Assembly: GCF_000427885.1 (NCBI RefSeq)
Contig: NZ_ATYW01000014.1
Coordinates: 62,001-126,000, forward strand
Length of the DNA: 64,000 bases
Origin: Glycomyces tenuis DSM 44171
Lineage (GTDB): Bacteria > Actinomycetota > Actinomycetes > Mycobacteriales > Micromonosporaceae
Reading direction: 5' to 3'
The notes beneath the pieces were generated by a model, which was not told where the DNA came from, searched no databases, and worked only from the letters and a program-made list of their open reading frames with translations. Of this stretch, positions 1-9,622 are shown one piece after another (position 1 is the stretch's first letter; each line of letters begins with the position of its first letter). A program made the position numbers and the translations under genes.

Positions 1-324
1 GTCCGAGGAGAGCATCGCGAGGTTCGCGGTCTCGCCCAGCTCCCGCGCGAGGTCGCGCAGCACCGGCCGGGCCCGGAGCCCCAGGAGGGCGTTCGCGTTC
101 GCGGCCAGCTGCGCGATGCGCGAGCCGGTCGCGTACCGGCGGTCGGGGAGCTGGTGCGCGTACCCGCGGTCGACGAGGGTGCGCAGGAGCCGGTGGATCG
201 TCCCCGCCGGGAGCCCGATCGCGGCGGCGAGCTCGCTGACGCTCATGGCCCGCCCCGCGGCGTCCAGCGCCTCGATGAGGTCCAGCGCCCGCTCGACCGA
301 CTGCACTCCAGGTCTCCGATCCAT
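1..324 (-). CDS. IclR-family transcriptional regulator, N-terminal part (cut by window edge)
   Basis: The minus strand from the ATG at 324 encodes about 108 residues beginning MDRRPGVQSVERALDLIEAL, the usual start of an IclR winged-helix domain. The recognition helix region reads GLPAGTIHRLLRTLVDRGY, followed by the linker to the effector domain, which lies outside the window. IclR proteins bind small organic acids through the missing C-terminal domain and often act next to their own gene. It is divergent from the glycolate oxidase/malate synthase operon, and a symmetric TATTCC/GGAATA site lies between them, so local control of that operon is likely. The effector is inferred (glycolate or glyoxylate), not seen. 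Confidence 0.9.
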   Translation of the reverse strand, partial: MDRRPGVQSVERALDLIEALDAAGRAMSVSELAAAIGLPAGTIHRLLRTLVDRGYAHQLPDRRYATGSRIAQLAANANALLGLRARPVLRDLARELGETANLAMLSSD

Positions 325-399
325 CAGTGCCCCCTTTCCCGTTGGCATCCGATTGCCACGCGCGCCGTCTGACGGTAGCATTCGATCATGCGATATCAG

Positions 400-418
400 T
401 ATTCCACGATGCGGAATA
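400..418. promoter_or_regulatory. Candidate IclR operator overlapping the ribosome binding site of the oxidase gene
   Basis: TATTCC (400-405) and GGAATA (413-418) form a perfect 6-bp inverted repeat with a 7-bp spacer, and GATAT/ATATC extends it outward. The size and A/T-rich arms fit IclR sites. The right arm contains the GGAA that must serve as Shine-Dalgarno for the ATG at 423, so binding here could block translation initiation as well as transcription. The assignment to IclR rests on position only. Confidence 0.5.
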
Positions 419-422
419 TCAG

Positions 423-1844
423 ATGAGCGATCCGCTTGAGGAGCTTCGCGCGGCGCTGGGCGACGCCGCCCTCGTCACGGAGCCCGCGGCGAAGGAGCCG
501 TACCGCCGCGATCGCGCGCTCGACCCCCGCCCCGGCATGCCCCTCGCCGTCGTCCTGCCGGAGACCACGGCCGAGGTCCAGGCCGTCATGCGGTGGGCGT
601 CCGCGCACGGCGTGCCGGTGACGCCCCGCGGGGCGGGGACCGGGCTCTCCGGCGGCGCCACGGCGATCGAGGGCGGCGTCGTGCTGAGCACCGAGCGGAT
701 GCGCGCGGTCCGCGTGGACGCCGCCACCCGGATGGCCGTCGTGCAGCCCGGCCTGCTCAACGCCGAGGTCAAGGCCGCGGTCGCGGCGCAAGGCCTGTGG
801 TATCCGCCGGATCCCGCGTCGTTCGAGATCTGCACCATCGGCGGGAACGCGGCGACGAACGCCGGCGGCCTGTGCTGCGTCAAGTACGGCGTCACCGCCG
901 ACTACATCCTCGGCGCGGAGGTCGTCCTGGCCGACGGGCGCGCGGTGAGGGTCGGCGGCCCGCGGCTCAAGGACGTCGCCGGGCTCTCGATGCTCAAGCT
1001 CTTCGTGGGCAGCGAAGGCACCCTCGGCGTCATCACCGAGCTGACCCTCCGCCTGCTGCCCGCCCCGCCGCCCGCGCGCACGGTGGTCGCATGGTTCGAC
1101 GACACCGAGCGGGCGTCGGCGGCCGTCTTCGCCATCGCCTCGCGCATCCGGCCCTCCATGCTCGAGTACATGGACCGCACCGCGATCGGCGCGGTCGAGG
1201 ACGTCCTCGGCATGGGCCTGCACCGCGACGCCGCCGCGCTGGTCGTCGCCCGCTCGGACGACCAGCATCCCGACGGCGCCGAAGTGGCGTCCATGCTCGG
1301 GGCCTTCACCGACCACGGCGCGTTCGAGACCTTCGAAGCGGCCGATCAGTCCGAGGGCGAGCGCTTCGCGCACGCGCGCCGGATCGCCATCCCCGCCGTC
1401 GAGCGCCTCGGCCCGCTGCTCCTGGAGGACGTGGGGGTCCCCATCCCGCTCCTCGCGGAACTGGTGGCGGGCGTCGAGGAGATCGCCCGCGCCCGCGAGG
1501 TCACGATCGCCTTCATCGCGCACGCCGGAGACGGCAACACCCATCCGCTGATCGTCTACGACCCCGAGGACACCGCGCTCACCGAACGCGCCCACCTCGC
1601 CTACGGGGAGGTGATGGACCTCGCCATCCGCCTGGGCGGGACGATCACCGGCGAGCACGGCGTCGGCCGGCTCAAGCGGCCGTGGCTCGTCGAGCAGATC
1701 GGCGACGACCTCCTCGAGGTGTCCCACCGCGTGAAGCGGGCCCTCGACCCTCAAGGCATCCTCAACCCCGGAACGATCTTCGCGGCCGACAGCGCCGCAT
1801 CCGACGACAGCGCCGCACCAGACGAAGGAGCACACACTCGATGA
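423..1844 (+). CDS. glcD: FAD-linked oxidase, glycolate oxidase GlcD-like
   Basis: A 473-residue protein of the FAD-linked oxidase family with the C-terminal FAD-oxidase cap. The PP-loop-like FAD site [12 protein letters not shown] is at residues 68-79. The C-terminal catalytic and metal-site motifs HAGDGNTHP (from residue 367) and GEHGVG (about 410) are present. These are typical of GlcD or D-lactate dehydrogenase, which oxidise 2-hydroxy acids (glycolate to glyoxylate). The ATG at 423 is preferred to upstream in-frame starts because family homology begins there. The stop overlaps the next start as ATGA, and the partner malate synthase consumes glyoxylate, which argues for glycolate. No GlcE or GlcF subunit is nearby, so it is probably a single-chain enzyme. 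Confidence 0.85.
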   Translation: MSDPLEELRAALGDAALVTEPAAKEPYRRDRALDPRPGMPLAVVLPETTAEVQAVMRWASAHGVPVTPRGAGTGLSGGATAIEGGVVLSTERMRAVRVDAATRMAVVQPGLLNAEVKAAVAAQGLWYPPDPASFEICTIGGNAATNAGGLCCVKYGVTADYILGAEVVLADGRAVRVGGPRLKDVAGLSMLKLFVGSEGTLGVITELTLRLLPAPPPARTVVAWFDDTERASAAVFAIASRIRPSMLEYMDRTAIGAVEDVLGMGLHRDAAALVVARSDDQHPDGAEVASMLGAFTDHGAFETFEAADQSEGERFAHARRIAIPAVERLGPLLLEDVGVPIPLLAELVAGVEEIARAREVTIAFIAHAGDGNTHPLIVYDPEDTALTERAHLAYGEVMDLAIRLGGTITGEHGVGRLKRPWLVEQIGDDLLEVSHRVKRALDPQGILNPGTIFAADSAASDDSAAPDEGAHTR

Positions 1845-4018
1845 CGCACATCGCCGCCGGAGGACTCTCGGTCGACAGCGCACTGCACGCCTTCGTGGAG
1901 CGCGAGCTCCTGCCCGCCGCGTCGATCGACGCCCGGACCTTCTGGGACGGCTTCGCGCGCATCGTCGCCGAGCTCGGACCGCGCAACCGGGAGCTGCTGG
2001 CCGAGCGCGACCGCTTGCAGGCCGCGATCGACGACTGGCACCGGTCGCACCCCTCGCCGTTCGACCCGGGGGAGTACCGGAGCTTCCTGGAGTCGATCGG
2101 GTACCTCGCACCGGAACCGGCCGAGGTCGCCGTGACGACCGGCGGCGTCGACGACGAGGTCGCCACTCTCGCCGGTCCGCAGCTGGTCGTGCCGGTCTCG
2201 AACGCCCGCTACGCGCTCAACGCGGCGAACGCGCGATGGGGCTCGCTCTACGACGCGCTCTACGGGACCGACGCCCTGCCGGGGAAGGCGGCCCCCGGCG
2301 GCTACGACGCCGCCCGCGGCGCGCAGGTCGTCGAATACGTCAAGTCGCTGCTGGACGAGACCGTCCCGCTCGAATCGGGCAGCCACCGGGACGCCGTGTC
2401 CTACGCGGTCGCCGACGGCCGGCTCACCGCGGCCCTCGCGAGCGGCGAGCGCCGCGGGCTGCGCGACCCCGCCTCGTTCGCGGGCTTCACGGGCGACCCG
2501 CGCGACCCCGAGAGCGTGCTGCTGCGCCACCACGGAATCCACATCGAACTGCGCATCGACCGCTCGAGCGCCGTCGGGGCGGCCGACCCCGCGGGCATCG
2601 CCGACGTCCAGTTGGAGTCGGCGCTGACGGCGATCGTCGACTTCGAGGACTCCGTGGCCGCCGTCGACGCCGAGGACAAGATCGCGGCCTACCGCAACTG
2701 GCTGGGGCTCAACCGAGGCGACCTGGAGGCGAGCTTCGACAAGGGCGGGCGCACCGTCGTCCGGCGCCTGGCGGACGACCGGCGCTATACCGCACCCGAC
2801 GGCGGCGAGCTCGTCCTGCCGGGCCGCGCGGTGCTGTTCGTCCGCAACGTCGGGCACCTGATGACCACGGACGCCGTCCTCGACACGTCCGGAGCCGAGA
2901 TCGGCGAGGGCATCCTGGACGCCGTCCTCACCACGCTCGCCGCGCTGCCGGGCCGGGACGAGTCGAACGAACGGCGCAACGGACGCCACGGCTCGGTCTA
3001 CATCGTCAAACCGAAGATGCACGGACCGGCCGAGGTCGCCCTGACCGTCGACCTCTTCGCCCGCGTCGAGGAACTGCTCGGACTCCCGGCCGACACCCTG
3101 AAGCTCGGCCTCATGGACGAGGAACGTCGCACGAGCCTGAACTTGAAGGCGTGCATCGCCCAGGCCCGGGAACGCATCGTCTTCATCAACACCGGCTTCC
3201 TCGACCGGTCCGGCGACGAGATCCACACCTCCATGGAGGCGGGCGCCTTCGTCCGCAAGGCGGACATGAAGCACCAGCGCTGGATCGCGGCGTACGAGGA
3301 CCAGAACGTCGACATCGGACTCGAGGCCGGCCTGCCCGGCCACGGCCAGATCGGCAAGGGCATGTGGGCCATGCCCGACCTGATGGCCGACATGATCGAG
3401 CAGAAGATCGCCCACCCGCGGGCCGGTGCCGACACCGCATGGGTGCCCTCGCCGACCGCCGCCACCCTGCACGCCCTCCACTACCACCGCGTCGACGTCG
3501 CCGAGCGCCAGCGCGAGCTGCGGGGACGGCGGCGGGGAACGGTGGACGACCTCCTGCGGATCCCCGTCGTCCCCGCTCCCGAGTGGACCGACGCCGAGCG
3601 CCGGGAAGAGCTCGACAACAACGTGCAGTCGCTCCTGGGGTACGTCGTCCGCTGGATCGACCAGGGGATCGGCTGCTCGAAGGTGCCGGACATCCACGAC
3701 GTCGGGCTCATGGAGGACCGGGCCACGCTGCGGATCTCCAGCCAGCTCCTGGCGAACTGGCTCCGCCACGGCGTCGTCGCCCCCGACGAGGTCCACGAGA
3801 GCCTCCGCCGCATGGCCGCCGTCGTCGACGCGCAGAACGCCGCGGACGCCGACTACCGGGCGATGAGCGCCGACTTCGACGCCAGCGTCGCCTTCCAGAC
3901 GGCCGTGGAGCTCGTGTTCGAGGGCGCCCGGCAGCCGAACGGGTACACCGAGCCGATCCTTCACCGGCGCCGCCGGGAAGTGAAGTCCGCCATGCGAACG
4001 ACGCCCGTCGACCGCTGA
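1841..4018 (+). CDS. glcB: Malate synthase G
   Basis: A 725-residue protein matching the length of monomeric malate synthase G, which condenses glyoxylate and acetyl-CoA to malate. The acidic metal-site segment [16 protein letters not shown] is near residue 267. The long motif beginning [15 protein letters not shown], the segment [20 protein letters not shown] and the catalytic region [12 protein letters not shown] (Asp near 626) are all intact. The ATG overlaps the oxidase stop (ATGA) and follows a GAAGGAG ribosome site at 1824-1830. Translational coupling with the glycolate oxidase supports a glycolate-to-malate route rather than the glyoxylate shunt. Confidence 0.97.
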   Translation: MTHIAAGGLSVDSALHAFVERELLPAASIDARTFWDGFARIVAELGPRNRELLAERDRLQAAIDDWHRSHPSPFDPGEYRSFLESIGYLAPEPAEVAVTTGGVDDEVATLAGPQLVVPVSNARYALNAANARWGSLYDALYGTDALPGKAAPGGYDAARGAQVVEYVKSLLDETVPLESGSHRDAVSYAVADGRLTAALASGERRGLRDPASFAGFTGDPRDPESVLLRHHGIHIELRIDRSSAVGAADPAGIADVQLESALTAIVDFEDSVAAVDAEDKIAAYRNWLGLNRGDLEASFDKGGRTVVRRLADDRRYTAPDGGELVLPGRAVLFVRNVGHLMTTDAVLDTSGAEIGEGILDAVLTTLAALPGRDESNERRNGRHGSVYIVKPKMHGPAEVALTVDLFARVEELLGLPADTLKLGLMDEERRTSLNLKACIAQARERIVFINTGFLDRSGDEIHTSMEAGAFVRKADMKHQRWIAAYEDQNVDIGLEAGLPGHGQIGKGMWAMPDLMADMIEQKIAHPRAGADTAWVPSPTAATLHALHYHRVDVAERQRELRGRRRGTVDDLLRIPVVPAPEWTDAERREELDNNVQSLLGYVVRWIDQGIGCSKVPDIHDVGLMEDRATLRISSQLLANWLRHGVVAPDEVHESLRRMAAVVDAQNAADADYRAMSADFDASVAFQTAVELVFEGARQPNGYTEPILHRRRREVKSAMRTTPVDR

Positions 4019-4033
4019 AGAGGAGAGACCGGG

Positions 4034-4459
4034 ATGAACCAGTACGTGGAGAGCTTCGCCGTCAGCCATGTCGCGGCGCAGGAGATCGCAGCCGCCGCGA
4101 TAGCGGAGGGGGCACGGCGCGACACCCCTGTCGCGGTGGCCGTCGTCGACCCCGCGATGGCGCTCGTGGCCTTCGTGCGCGCCGACGGCACGACGCCGCA
4201 CAGCGCCGAGACGAGCCGGCGCAAGGCGAACACCGCCGCCTCGACCAGGAGGCCGAGCGGGTGGATGCAGGGGGACTTCGCCCTCGCGCTGCCGCTCGGC
4301 ACGGGGAACCTCCTGACCGACATCCGCGGCGGCTTCCCGCTCGTCGTCGACGGGAAGCGCATCGGCGGGCTCGGCGTCGCCGGAGGCCCGCCGGACCTGG
4401 ACGCGGAGATCGCCCTGGCCGCGCTCGCCGCGACGGGATTCCAGTCCGAGTTCGCGTAG
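4034..4459 (+). CDS. GlcG/HbpS-family (DUF336) protein
   Basis: A 141-residue protein of the GlcG/HbpS fold. The family core segments ETSRRKANTAAST and GGFPLVVDGKRIGGLGVAGG are visible. GlcG members lie in glycolate operons; HbpS members bind haem, sometimes outside the cell, but no signal peptide is seen here. It lies 15 bp after malate synthase with a GAGGAGAG ribosome site, so it is in the same operon. Its molecular role in glycolate metabolism is not established for the family. A sensory or accessory role for the oxidase is an inference. Confidence 0.85.
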   Translation: MNQYVESFAVSHVAAQEIAAAAIAEGARRDTPVAVAVVDPAMALVAFVRADGTTPHSAETSRRKANTAASTRRPSGWMQGDFALALPLGTGNLLTDIRGGFPLVVDGKRIGGLGVAGGPPDLDAEIALAALAATGFQSEFA

Positions 4460-4519
4460 CGCCGGAACCCTCGCCCGCCCCACACCTCGTCAGTCCGATC
4501 AGACCTTTTGGAGTCCCGC

Positions 4520-5758
4520 ATGCTCATCGACCGCGCCGAAGTCATCGTCACCAGCCCCGACCGGAACTTCGTGACCCTCAAGCTCACCACTGACGACGGT
4601 CTGACCGGTCTGGGCGATGCGACCTTGAACGGGCGCGAGCTGGCCGTGGTCGCCTATTTGAAGGATCATGTGGTGCCGTTGCTGCTGGGCCGGGACGCGG
4701 CCCGCATCGAGGACACCTGGCAGTTCCTGTACCGCTCGGCCTATTGGCGCAGGGGCCCGGTGACCATGGCCGCGATCGCCGCCGTGGACATGGCGCTGTG
4801 GGACATCAAGGGCAAGGCCGCCGGGATGCCGGTCTACCAGCTGCTCGGCGGGGCGTCGCGCAACGGCCTGCTGGCCTACGGGCACGCCTCGGGCAAGACC
4901 GTCGAGGAGCTGTTCGACTCCATTCGCGCCCACCAGGAACAGGGCTACCGGGCCATCCGCGTCCAGACCGGCGTGCCCGGCTTGAAGTCGATCTATGGGA
5001 TCGCCTCCAACGCCACCTATGAGGCCAACGACGGGGTCCGCTACGACCACGAACCGGCCCAGCGGGGCGCGCTGCCGAATGAGGAGGACTGGGACACCCG
5101 CTCCTATCTGCGGCACGTCCCGACCGTGTTCGAAGCCGTCCGCGCCGAGTTCGGGCCCGAGCTGCCGCTGTTGCACGACGCCCACCACCGCCTCACCCCC
5201 GTCCAGGCCGCGCAGCTCGGCAAGAGCCTGGAGCCGTTCGACCTGTTCTGGCTCGAGGACGTCACCCCCGCCGAGAACCAGGAAGCGCTCAGACTGGTCC
5301 GCCGGCACACCACCACGCCCCTCGCCATCGGCGAGATCTTCAATACCGTGTGGGACTACCAGCAGATCATTCGCGAGCAGCTGATCGACTACGTCCGCTC
5401 GGCCGTGACGCACACCGGCGGCATCTCGCATTTGAAGAAGGTCCTGGACTACGCCGCGCAGTACCAGATCAAGTCCGGCATGCACGGGCCCACCGACATC
5501 TCCCCGGTCGGCATGGCCGCGGCGATGCACCTCGGGCTCGCGGTCCACAACTTCGGCATCCAGGAGTACATGATGCACGGGGCCAAGACCGACCAGGTCT
5601 TCCGGCAGTCCTTCTCCTGGACCGGCGGCTACCTCCACCCCGGCGAGGAGCCGGGACTCGGCGTCGGGCTCGACCTCGACGAGGCCGGGAAGTACCCCTA
5701 CGTCCAGGCCTACCTCCCGTTCAACCGGCTCGCCGACGGCACCGTCCACGACTGGTGA
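4520..5758 (+). CDS. manD: Enolase-superfamily dehydratase, ManD/RspA type (D-mannonate dehydratase)
   Basis: A 412-residue enolase-superfamily enzyme. It shows the ManD-specific loop [11 protein letters not shown], the metal-binding HDAHHRL (Asp near residue 220), [11 protein letters not shown] and AIGEIFN. The C-terminal part has [13 protein letters not shown] and EYMMHG, diagnostic for ManD/RspA. Reaction: D-mannonate to 2-keto-3-deoxygluconate, though some ManD-type enzymes act only weakly or on gluconate. ATG 4520 is chosen because GGAG at 4510-4513 is 6 bp away; an in-frame TTG at 4508 would put that site inside the gene. It follows GlcG by 60 bp and may belong to the same operon or carry its own promoter. 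Confidence 0.88.
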   Translation: MLIDRAEVIVTSPDRNFVTLKLTTDDGLTGLGDATLNGRELAVVAYLKDHVVPLLLGRDAARIEDTWQFLYRSAYWRRGPVTMAAIAAVDMALWDIKGKAAGMPVYQLLGGASRNGLLAYGHASGKTVEELFDSIRAHQEQGYRAIRVQTGVPGLKSIYGIASNATYEANDGVRYDHEPAQRGALPNEEDWDTRSYLRHVPTVFEAVRAEFGPELPLLHDAHHRLTPVQAAQLGKSLEPFDLFWLEDVTPAENQEALRLVRRHTTTPLAIGEIFNTVWDYQQIIREQLIDYVRSAVTHTGGISHLKKVLDYAAQYQIKSGMHGPTDISPVGMAAAMHLGLAVHNFGIQEYMMHGAKTDQVFRQSFSWTGGYLHPGEEPGLGVGLDLDEAGKYPYVQAYLPFNRLADGTVHDW

Positions 5759-5776
5759 ACCCGAGCGCCGGACGCT

Positions 5777-6643
5777 TCAGCGGCCGTCGAGGGCGCCCTC
5801 CAGGAGGGCGCTCGCGTTCGGGTCGTGGGCGGCGAGCACGGTCAGGCCCGGCTGGCGCTCGCGCAGGGCGTTGACGGCGGCGACGGTCTCGGCCAGCCTG
5901 CGCCTGTCGCCGACCCCGGGGAGCTTCCCGGCCGCGAGGAGCTCGGCGTCGCAGGTGAGGTCGCCGACCATGAGCAGCGGCCGCCGGCCGGGCCCGCGGA
6001 CCAGCATCGACATCGACCCAGGGGTGTGGCCGGGGGTGGGCAGCAAGGTGAGCGCACCGTCGCCGAACAGGTCGAGGCCGGTGGTGAACGGCGCCAGCTC
6101 GGGGTCGGCGAGCGGCGCGAACTCGACGCGGTTCCAGCGCAGTCCGGGCAGGTCGATGCGGGAGCGCAGGAGGCCGCGCGCCTCGGGCAGCGGTCCGGCC
6201 AGGGACGCCCATTCGGCTTCGCTGACGAGGATCTCGGCGTGGCCGAGCTCGCGCAGGCCGCCGATGTGGTCGTGGTGGAGATGGGAGACGACGGCCTTGC
6301 CGACATCGCCGATGCGGTAGCCGAGCTGCGCGAGCCGGGCCGGGAGGGTCTCGTCGGCGCCGATGCGGGACTTGGCGATCCTGGTGTAGACGAGGCCCAC
6401 CGGACCGGCGGGGAAGTAGCCGGGCTCGGTGACCGAGGCGCGGTCCTGGCCGGTGTCGAACAGGACCAGGCCGTCGCGGTGCTCGACGACGTAGACGTTG
6501 ACCGGCCTGGGGGCGGTCCACTCGCGGGAGGTGAGCAGCCAGTGGAGGACGTGCTTCCGGGTGGGGCCGACGTGCTCGGGGCGGACCACGACCGATCCGG
6601 TGCTGACGACCGCGACGCGGCGGACGGGATCGTGCGGTTCCAT
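5777..6643 (-). CDS. Metallo-beta-lactamase-fold hydrolase, N-acyl homoserine lactonase-like
   Basis: A 288-residue MBL-fold enzyme. The dinuclear zinc motif SHLHHDHIGG is at residues 120-129, followed by TPGHTPGSMS and MVGDLTCDAE, and a final AAHDPNA. The motif arrangement is close to the AhlD/AttM-type lactonase branch, which opens acyl-homoserine lactones, but MBL substrates cannot be read from motifs. The start at 6643 has GGAG six bases upstream. It converges with manD across 18 bp and diverges from the glycosyltransferase. Confidence 0.85.
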   Translation of the reverse strand: MEPHDPVRRVAVVSTGSVVVRPEHVGPTRKHVLHWLLTSREWTAPRPVNVYVVEHRDGLVLFDTGQDRASVTEPGYFPAGPVGLVYTRIAKSRIGADETLPARLAQLGYRIGDVGKAVVSHLHHDHIGGLRELGHAEILVSEAEWASLAGPLPEARGLLRSRIDLPGLRWNRVEFAPLADPELAPFTTGLDLFGDGALTLLPTPGHTPGSMSMLVRGPGRRPLLMVGDLTCDAELLAAGKLPGVGDRRRLAETVAAVNALRERQPGLTVLAAHDPNASALLEGALDGR

Positions 6644-7109
6644 CGGGACTCCAAGGTAGACGGTGTGTCGCGATGACCCGCGGCACGTGCTGACTCCAGG
6701 CCATTGTGACGCAGGCTCCATGGGCGCCATGGCGCCGCCGCCGTGCTCCGGCGGGGGTCCGCTGTTCCTGATATCGGTGCGCCACGCCGTCCAGGCCGTT
6801 CCGGCGCGCGTCCTCAAGACGCCTCCTCGTGTTCCGCGGCCGTTCACCACCGCTGCTCACCGTCGTTGCCGAGGCGGGCCAGGATGGCCGGGACCCGCCG
6901 GTCGGCGCCGTCGATCCGCGGCGGCCGCGGCACGGCGAGACCGTCCTGCCTGGTCTAATATCAATGTCGACGCTGCCGTCCTGTTCGGAGGGATGCTCGT
7001 TTGTCGCCGTCCAGGTCCCGAAGCGAGCCGGTGGCTCGATCGCCCCTCCATGGCCCACTCCTGTTCGTCGAAAACCGAGGCCGCCTCCATGACCCGAAAC
7101 GGAATACAG
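6644..7109. other. Intergenic region, 466 bp, between divergent hydrolase and glycosyltransferase genes
   Basis: No convincing gene is seen here; short open frames have no recognisable content. A TAATAT at 6956-6961 is a plausible -10 element for the glycosyltransferase, although no good -35 is visible. It would give a leader of about 140 nt. I see no operator or stable RNA-like structure. Confidence 0.35.
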
Positions 7110-8657
7110 ATGAAGCACTCTCCGACTGCGAAGCGGCGCGTCGTCATGCTCGTCGACAACTCTGTCGACGGGGACTCGCGGGTGCAGAAGGCCGCCCGCT
7201 CGATGGCCGAGGCCGGATGGGACGTCCACCTGATCGGACGGGCCCCCGGGGCGGTGCCCGACACCTACATGCTCGGGCGCGCCCACGTCTACCGCCTGCC
7301 GCTCCAGGCGATCTCGCCGCGCCGCTCGCTGCTCGACCGCGCCATGCGGCTGCGCTTTCCCCTCGCCTGCAAGAGCACTCCCGCCGCCGAGATCCTGCAA
7401 CGGGAGATCACGCTTTCCAAGATCGAGGAGGTGCAGCGCGCGCACGCCCCCGGCACGCATGGCGGGGGCCTCCTGCCGCGCCCGGTGCGCGATCTCACCG
7501 GGAAGGTCCGGCGCCGCTACCTCAAGGAGCGGGTCCGCCAGACGCGAGTCGGCGTCAAGTGGTGCAAGCGGCATGAACAGGGCCGCATCCAGCGCCTCGA
7601 CACGGCGGTGCGGAAAGCCGTGCACGGCACGCGGGCCTGGCGGCGCCTCGACCCGACGCCGCTGCGCTACGACATCACCTACGCGGCGCTGATCGACGAG
7701 CTGCGACCCGACCTCGTCCACGCCCACGACTACCGCATGATCGGCGTGGGGGCGCGGGCCGCGGCCAGGGCTCGCGCCCGCGGCGAGCGCGTGCCGCTGC
7801 TGTACGACGCCCACGAGTTCGTGCCGGGCCTGATCGACGAGACCGCGCACCGCTGGCTGGTGTCCCAGGTCCTCCATGAACGCGAGTACCTCCAGTGCGC
7901 CGACGCGGTGGTGACCGTCTCGGAGCCGCTCGCCGAGCTCCTGGTGAGCGAACACGGGCTCGCCGAGCGCCCGGCGGTGGTGCTCAACACGCCGCCGAGT
8001 CCGGCCGCGGCGCCCGAACGCACCTGCACCGACGTCCGCGACGCCTGCGGCCTGCGGCCCGAGCAGCCGCTGGCGGTCTACTGCGGCGGCGCCTCTCCGC
8101 AACGCGGACTGCACACGCTCGTGGGCACCCTCGCCCTCCTGCCCGAGCTCCACGTCGCGCTGCTCGTCAACAAGCCCGACTCGGACTACGTGACGCGCCT
8201 GCGCCGCACCGCGGCCGAGGCCGGCGCGGCCGACCGGCTGCACGTGATGGGCTACGTGCCCTATGACGAGCTGCCGGAGTTCCTGTCGACCGCCGACGTC
8301 GGCGTGCACCCGCTGATCAAGGGCCCGATCAACCACGAGGTGGCGCTGAGCACCAAGTTCTTCGAGTTCATGCAGGCGAGGATCCCCGTCGTGGTCAGCG
8401 ACGTCAAGGCGATGTCGGAAGCGGTCAAGACCACCGGCATCGGCGAGGTCTTCACCGCCGAGGACACCGGCGACCTGGCCGCCGCCCTCAAGACCGTCCT
8501 GTCCGACCCCGGCCCCTACCGCGAGCCCTACTCCAGGCCCGAACTGCTCGACCGGTACACCTGGGAGCGCCAGTCCGAGGTCTACGACGAGATCTACCGC
8601 CGCCTCCTCCTCATGCCCGCTCGGACATCGCCCTCGCCGTCGCCGACTTCGATCTGA
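7110..8657 (+). CDS. Glycosyltransferase, GT4-like
   Basis: About 515 residues of a GT-B retaining glycosyltransferase. The N-terminal domain begins RRVVMLVDNSVDGDSRVQK, with DLVHAHDYRMIG and LLYDAHEF in the middle. The C-terminal donor-binding domain contains VYCGGASPQRGLHTLV and VALSTKFFEFMQARIPVVVS, which provides the sugar-nucleotide site. A basic insert near residues 100-170 is unusual. ATG 7110 is used, with a weak GGAA before it; ATG 7089 is also in frame. Normal family sequence ends near YDEIYRRLL, after which about 15 low-complexity residues (MPARTSPSPSPTSI) lead to a stop. The epimerase-like coding continues in another frame at exactly this point. Confidence 0.85.
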   Translation: MKHSPTAKRRVVMLVDNSVDGDSRVQKAARSMAEAGWDVHLIGRAPGAVPDTYMLGRAHVYRLPLQAISPRRSLLDRAMRLRFPLACKSTPAAEILQREITLSKIEEVQRAHAPGTHGGGLLPRPVRDLTGKVRRRYLKERVRQTRVGVKWCKRHEQGRIQRLDTAVRKAVHGTRAWRRLDPTPLRYDITYAALIDELRPDLVHAHDYRMIGVGARAAARARARGERVPLLYDAHEFVPGLIDETAHRWLVSQVLHEREYLQCADAVVTVSEPLAELLVSEHGLAERPAVVLNTPPSPAAAPERTCTDVRDACGLRPEQPLAVYCGGASPQRGLHTLVGTLALLPELHVALLVNKPDSDYVTRLRRTAAEAGAADRLHVMGYVPYDELPEFLSTADVGVHPLIKGPINHEVALSTKFFEFMQARIPVVVSDVKAMSEAVKTTGIGEVFTAEDTGDLAAALKTVLSDPGPYREPYSRPELLDRYTWERQSEVYDEIYRRLLLMPARTSPSPSPTSI

Positions 8658-8761
8658 AGCCCGGGGCCGACCCCTACCGGCGCGGCCGCGCGCTCGCTCT
8701 GGACTGCGACGACGACGGCGTCCAACGCTACGAGCGGGGCGGTCGGCGTCACCGCCACCCG

Positions 8762-9448
8762 GTGCGGCAGACGCAGTACGCCATCTCGCTGCTGGGGGAG
8801 TACGAGGCCACGGGGGACGCCGCCAAGCTCGCCGCGGCCGAGGCCAACGCGCGCGACCTGCTCGACACCGCCGCCACCGGCTGGGTCCTCGAATACGGTT
8901 TCGACTTCGCGCTGCACGGCGACAAGAAGAACACCGTCCACGCGCCCTGGCGCTCGGCGATGGAGCAGGGGCAGTTCCTCTCGCTGGCGACCCGGCTGTG
9001 GCGGGCGACGGACGACCGGTACTGGCGGGACGCGGCGGAGCACGTCTTCCGGACGCTCCTCGACGAGGACTCCGACAGGTGGACCACCTTCGTGGACGAC
9101 GACGGGTACACCTGGCTGGAGGAGTACGCCGGAGACGTCGAGCCCATGCGGGTGCTGAACGGCCACGTCTTCGCGATGTACGGGCTGTACGACTACTGGC
9201 AGGCGACGAAGGACGAGGCCGCGCTCCTGCTCTTCAACAAGGCCGCCGCCACGGTCCTCCACTACGTGCCCAGGCTCCGCGTCCCCGGCGGTCCCTCCTG
9301 GTACGGGATGCGCGTCCAGGACGACCCGAAGGCGCAGTCCGAGAAGTACCACCGCATCCACATCAGGCAATTGGAGCACCTCGCCGCCATGACCGGCGCC
9401 GACCGCTTCAAGGAACTGGCCGAGCTCCTCCGCGAGGACTTCGCCTAG
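8762..9448 (+). CDS. D-glucuronyl C5-epimerase C-terminal-domain protein (possible frameshifted partner of the glycosyltransferase)
   Basis: The reading frame encodes the C5-epimerase C-terminal domain. Hallmarks include YTWLEEYAG (family W-[FL]-EEY), VLNGHVFAMYGLYDYW and ALHGDKKNTVHAPWRSAMEQG. Such enzymes invert C5 of glucuronate within polysaccharides. GTG 8762 is the first usable start, but family-like sequence (DFDLKPGADPYRR, RYERGGR, HPVRQTQYAISLL) already runs in this frame from about 8620. No ATG, GTG or TTG lies in the frame between the stop at 8264-8266 and 8762. The gene therefore either lost its start or is joined to the upstream glycosyltransferase by a frameshift or sequence error near 8605-8640. 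Confidence 0.75.
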   Translation: MRQTQYAISLLGEYEATGDAAKLAAAEANARDLLDTAATGWVLEYGFDFALHGDKKNTVHAPWRSAMEQGQFLSLATRLWRATDDRYWRDAAEHVFRTLLDEDSDRWTTFVDDDGYTWLEEYAGDVEPMRVLNGHVFAMYGLYDYWQATKDEAALLLFNKAAATVLHYVPRLRVPGGPSWYGMRVQDDPKAQSEKYHRIHIRQLEHLAAMTGADRFKELAELLREDFA

Positions 9449-9540
9449 GAGCCGTCGGCGGTTCGCCGCCGTTCGGCCGGAAGCCGTTCCGCGCGAAGGC
9501 CGGAGGCGGGGGTTGGCCCTACCGTGAAGAGAGGCACTGG

Positions 9541-9561
9541 CATGACTGTTTTCAGGTCATG
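9541..9561. promoter_or_regulatory. Inverted repeat upstream of the M20 gene, possible operator
   Basis: CATGAC (9541-9546) and GTCATG (9556-9561) form a perfect 6-bp inverted repeat with a 9-bp spacer, about 60 bp before the M20 start. No regulator is adjacent. Just upstream, CGGCGG-TTCG-CCGCCG (9456-9471) is a short hairpin that may terminate the epimerase transcript. Confidence 0.3.
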
Positions 9562-9622
9562 GCACGGCGCACACTGACGGGACCACCCACCGCGCGTCGA
9601 CGACGCCAGGCCTGGAGGAACC

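Noticed and set aside
4493-4504. Palindromic GTCCGATCAGAC before manD
   Set aside because: Ten of twelve symmetric bases in G+C-rich DNA is weak, and no regulator is adjacent. I did not list it as an operator.
5790-5820. GCGCCCTC/GAGGGCGC hairpin near the manD-MBL junction as a terminator
   Set aside because: It lies inside the MBL coding sequence, encoding the alternating residues LLEGAL, so it may be no more than codon choice.
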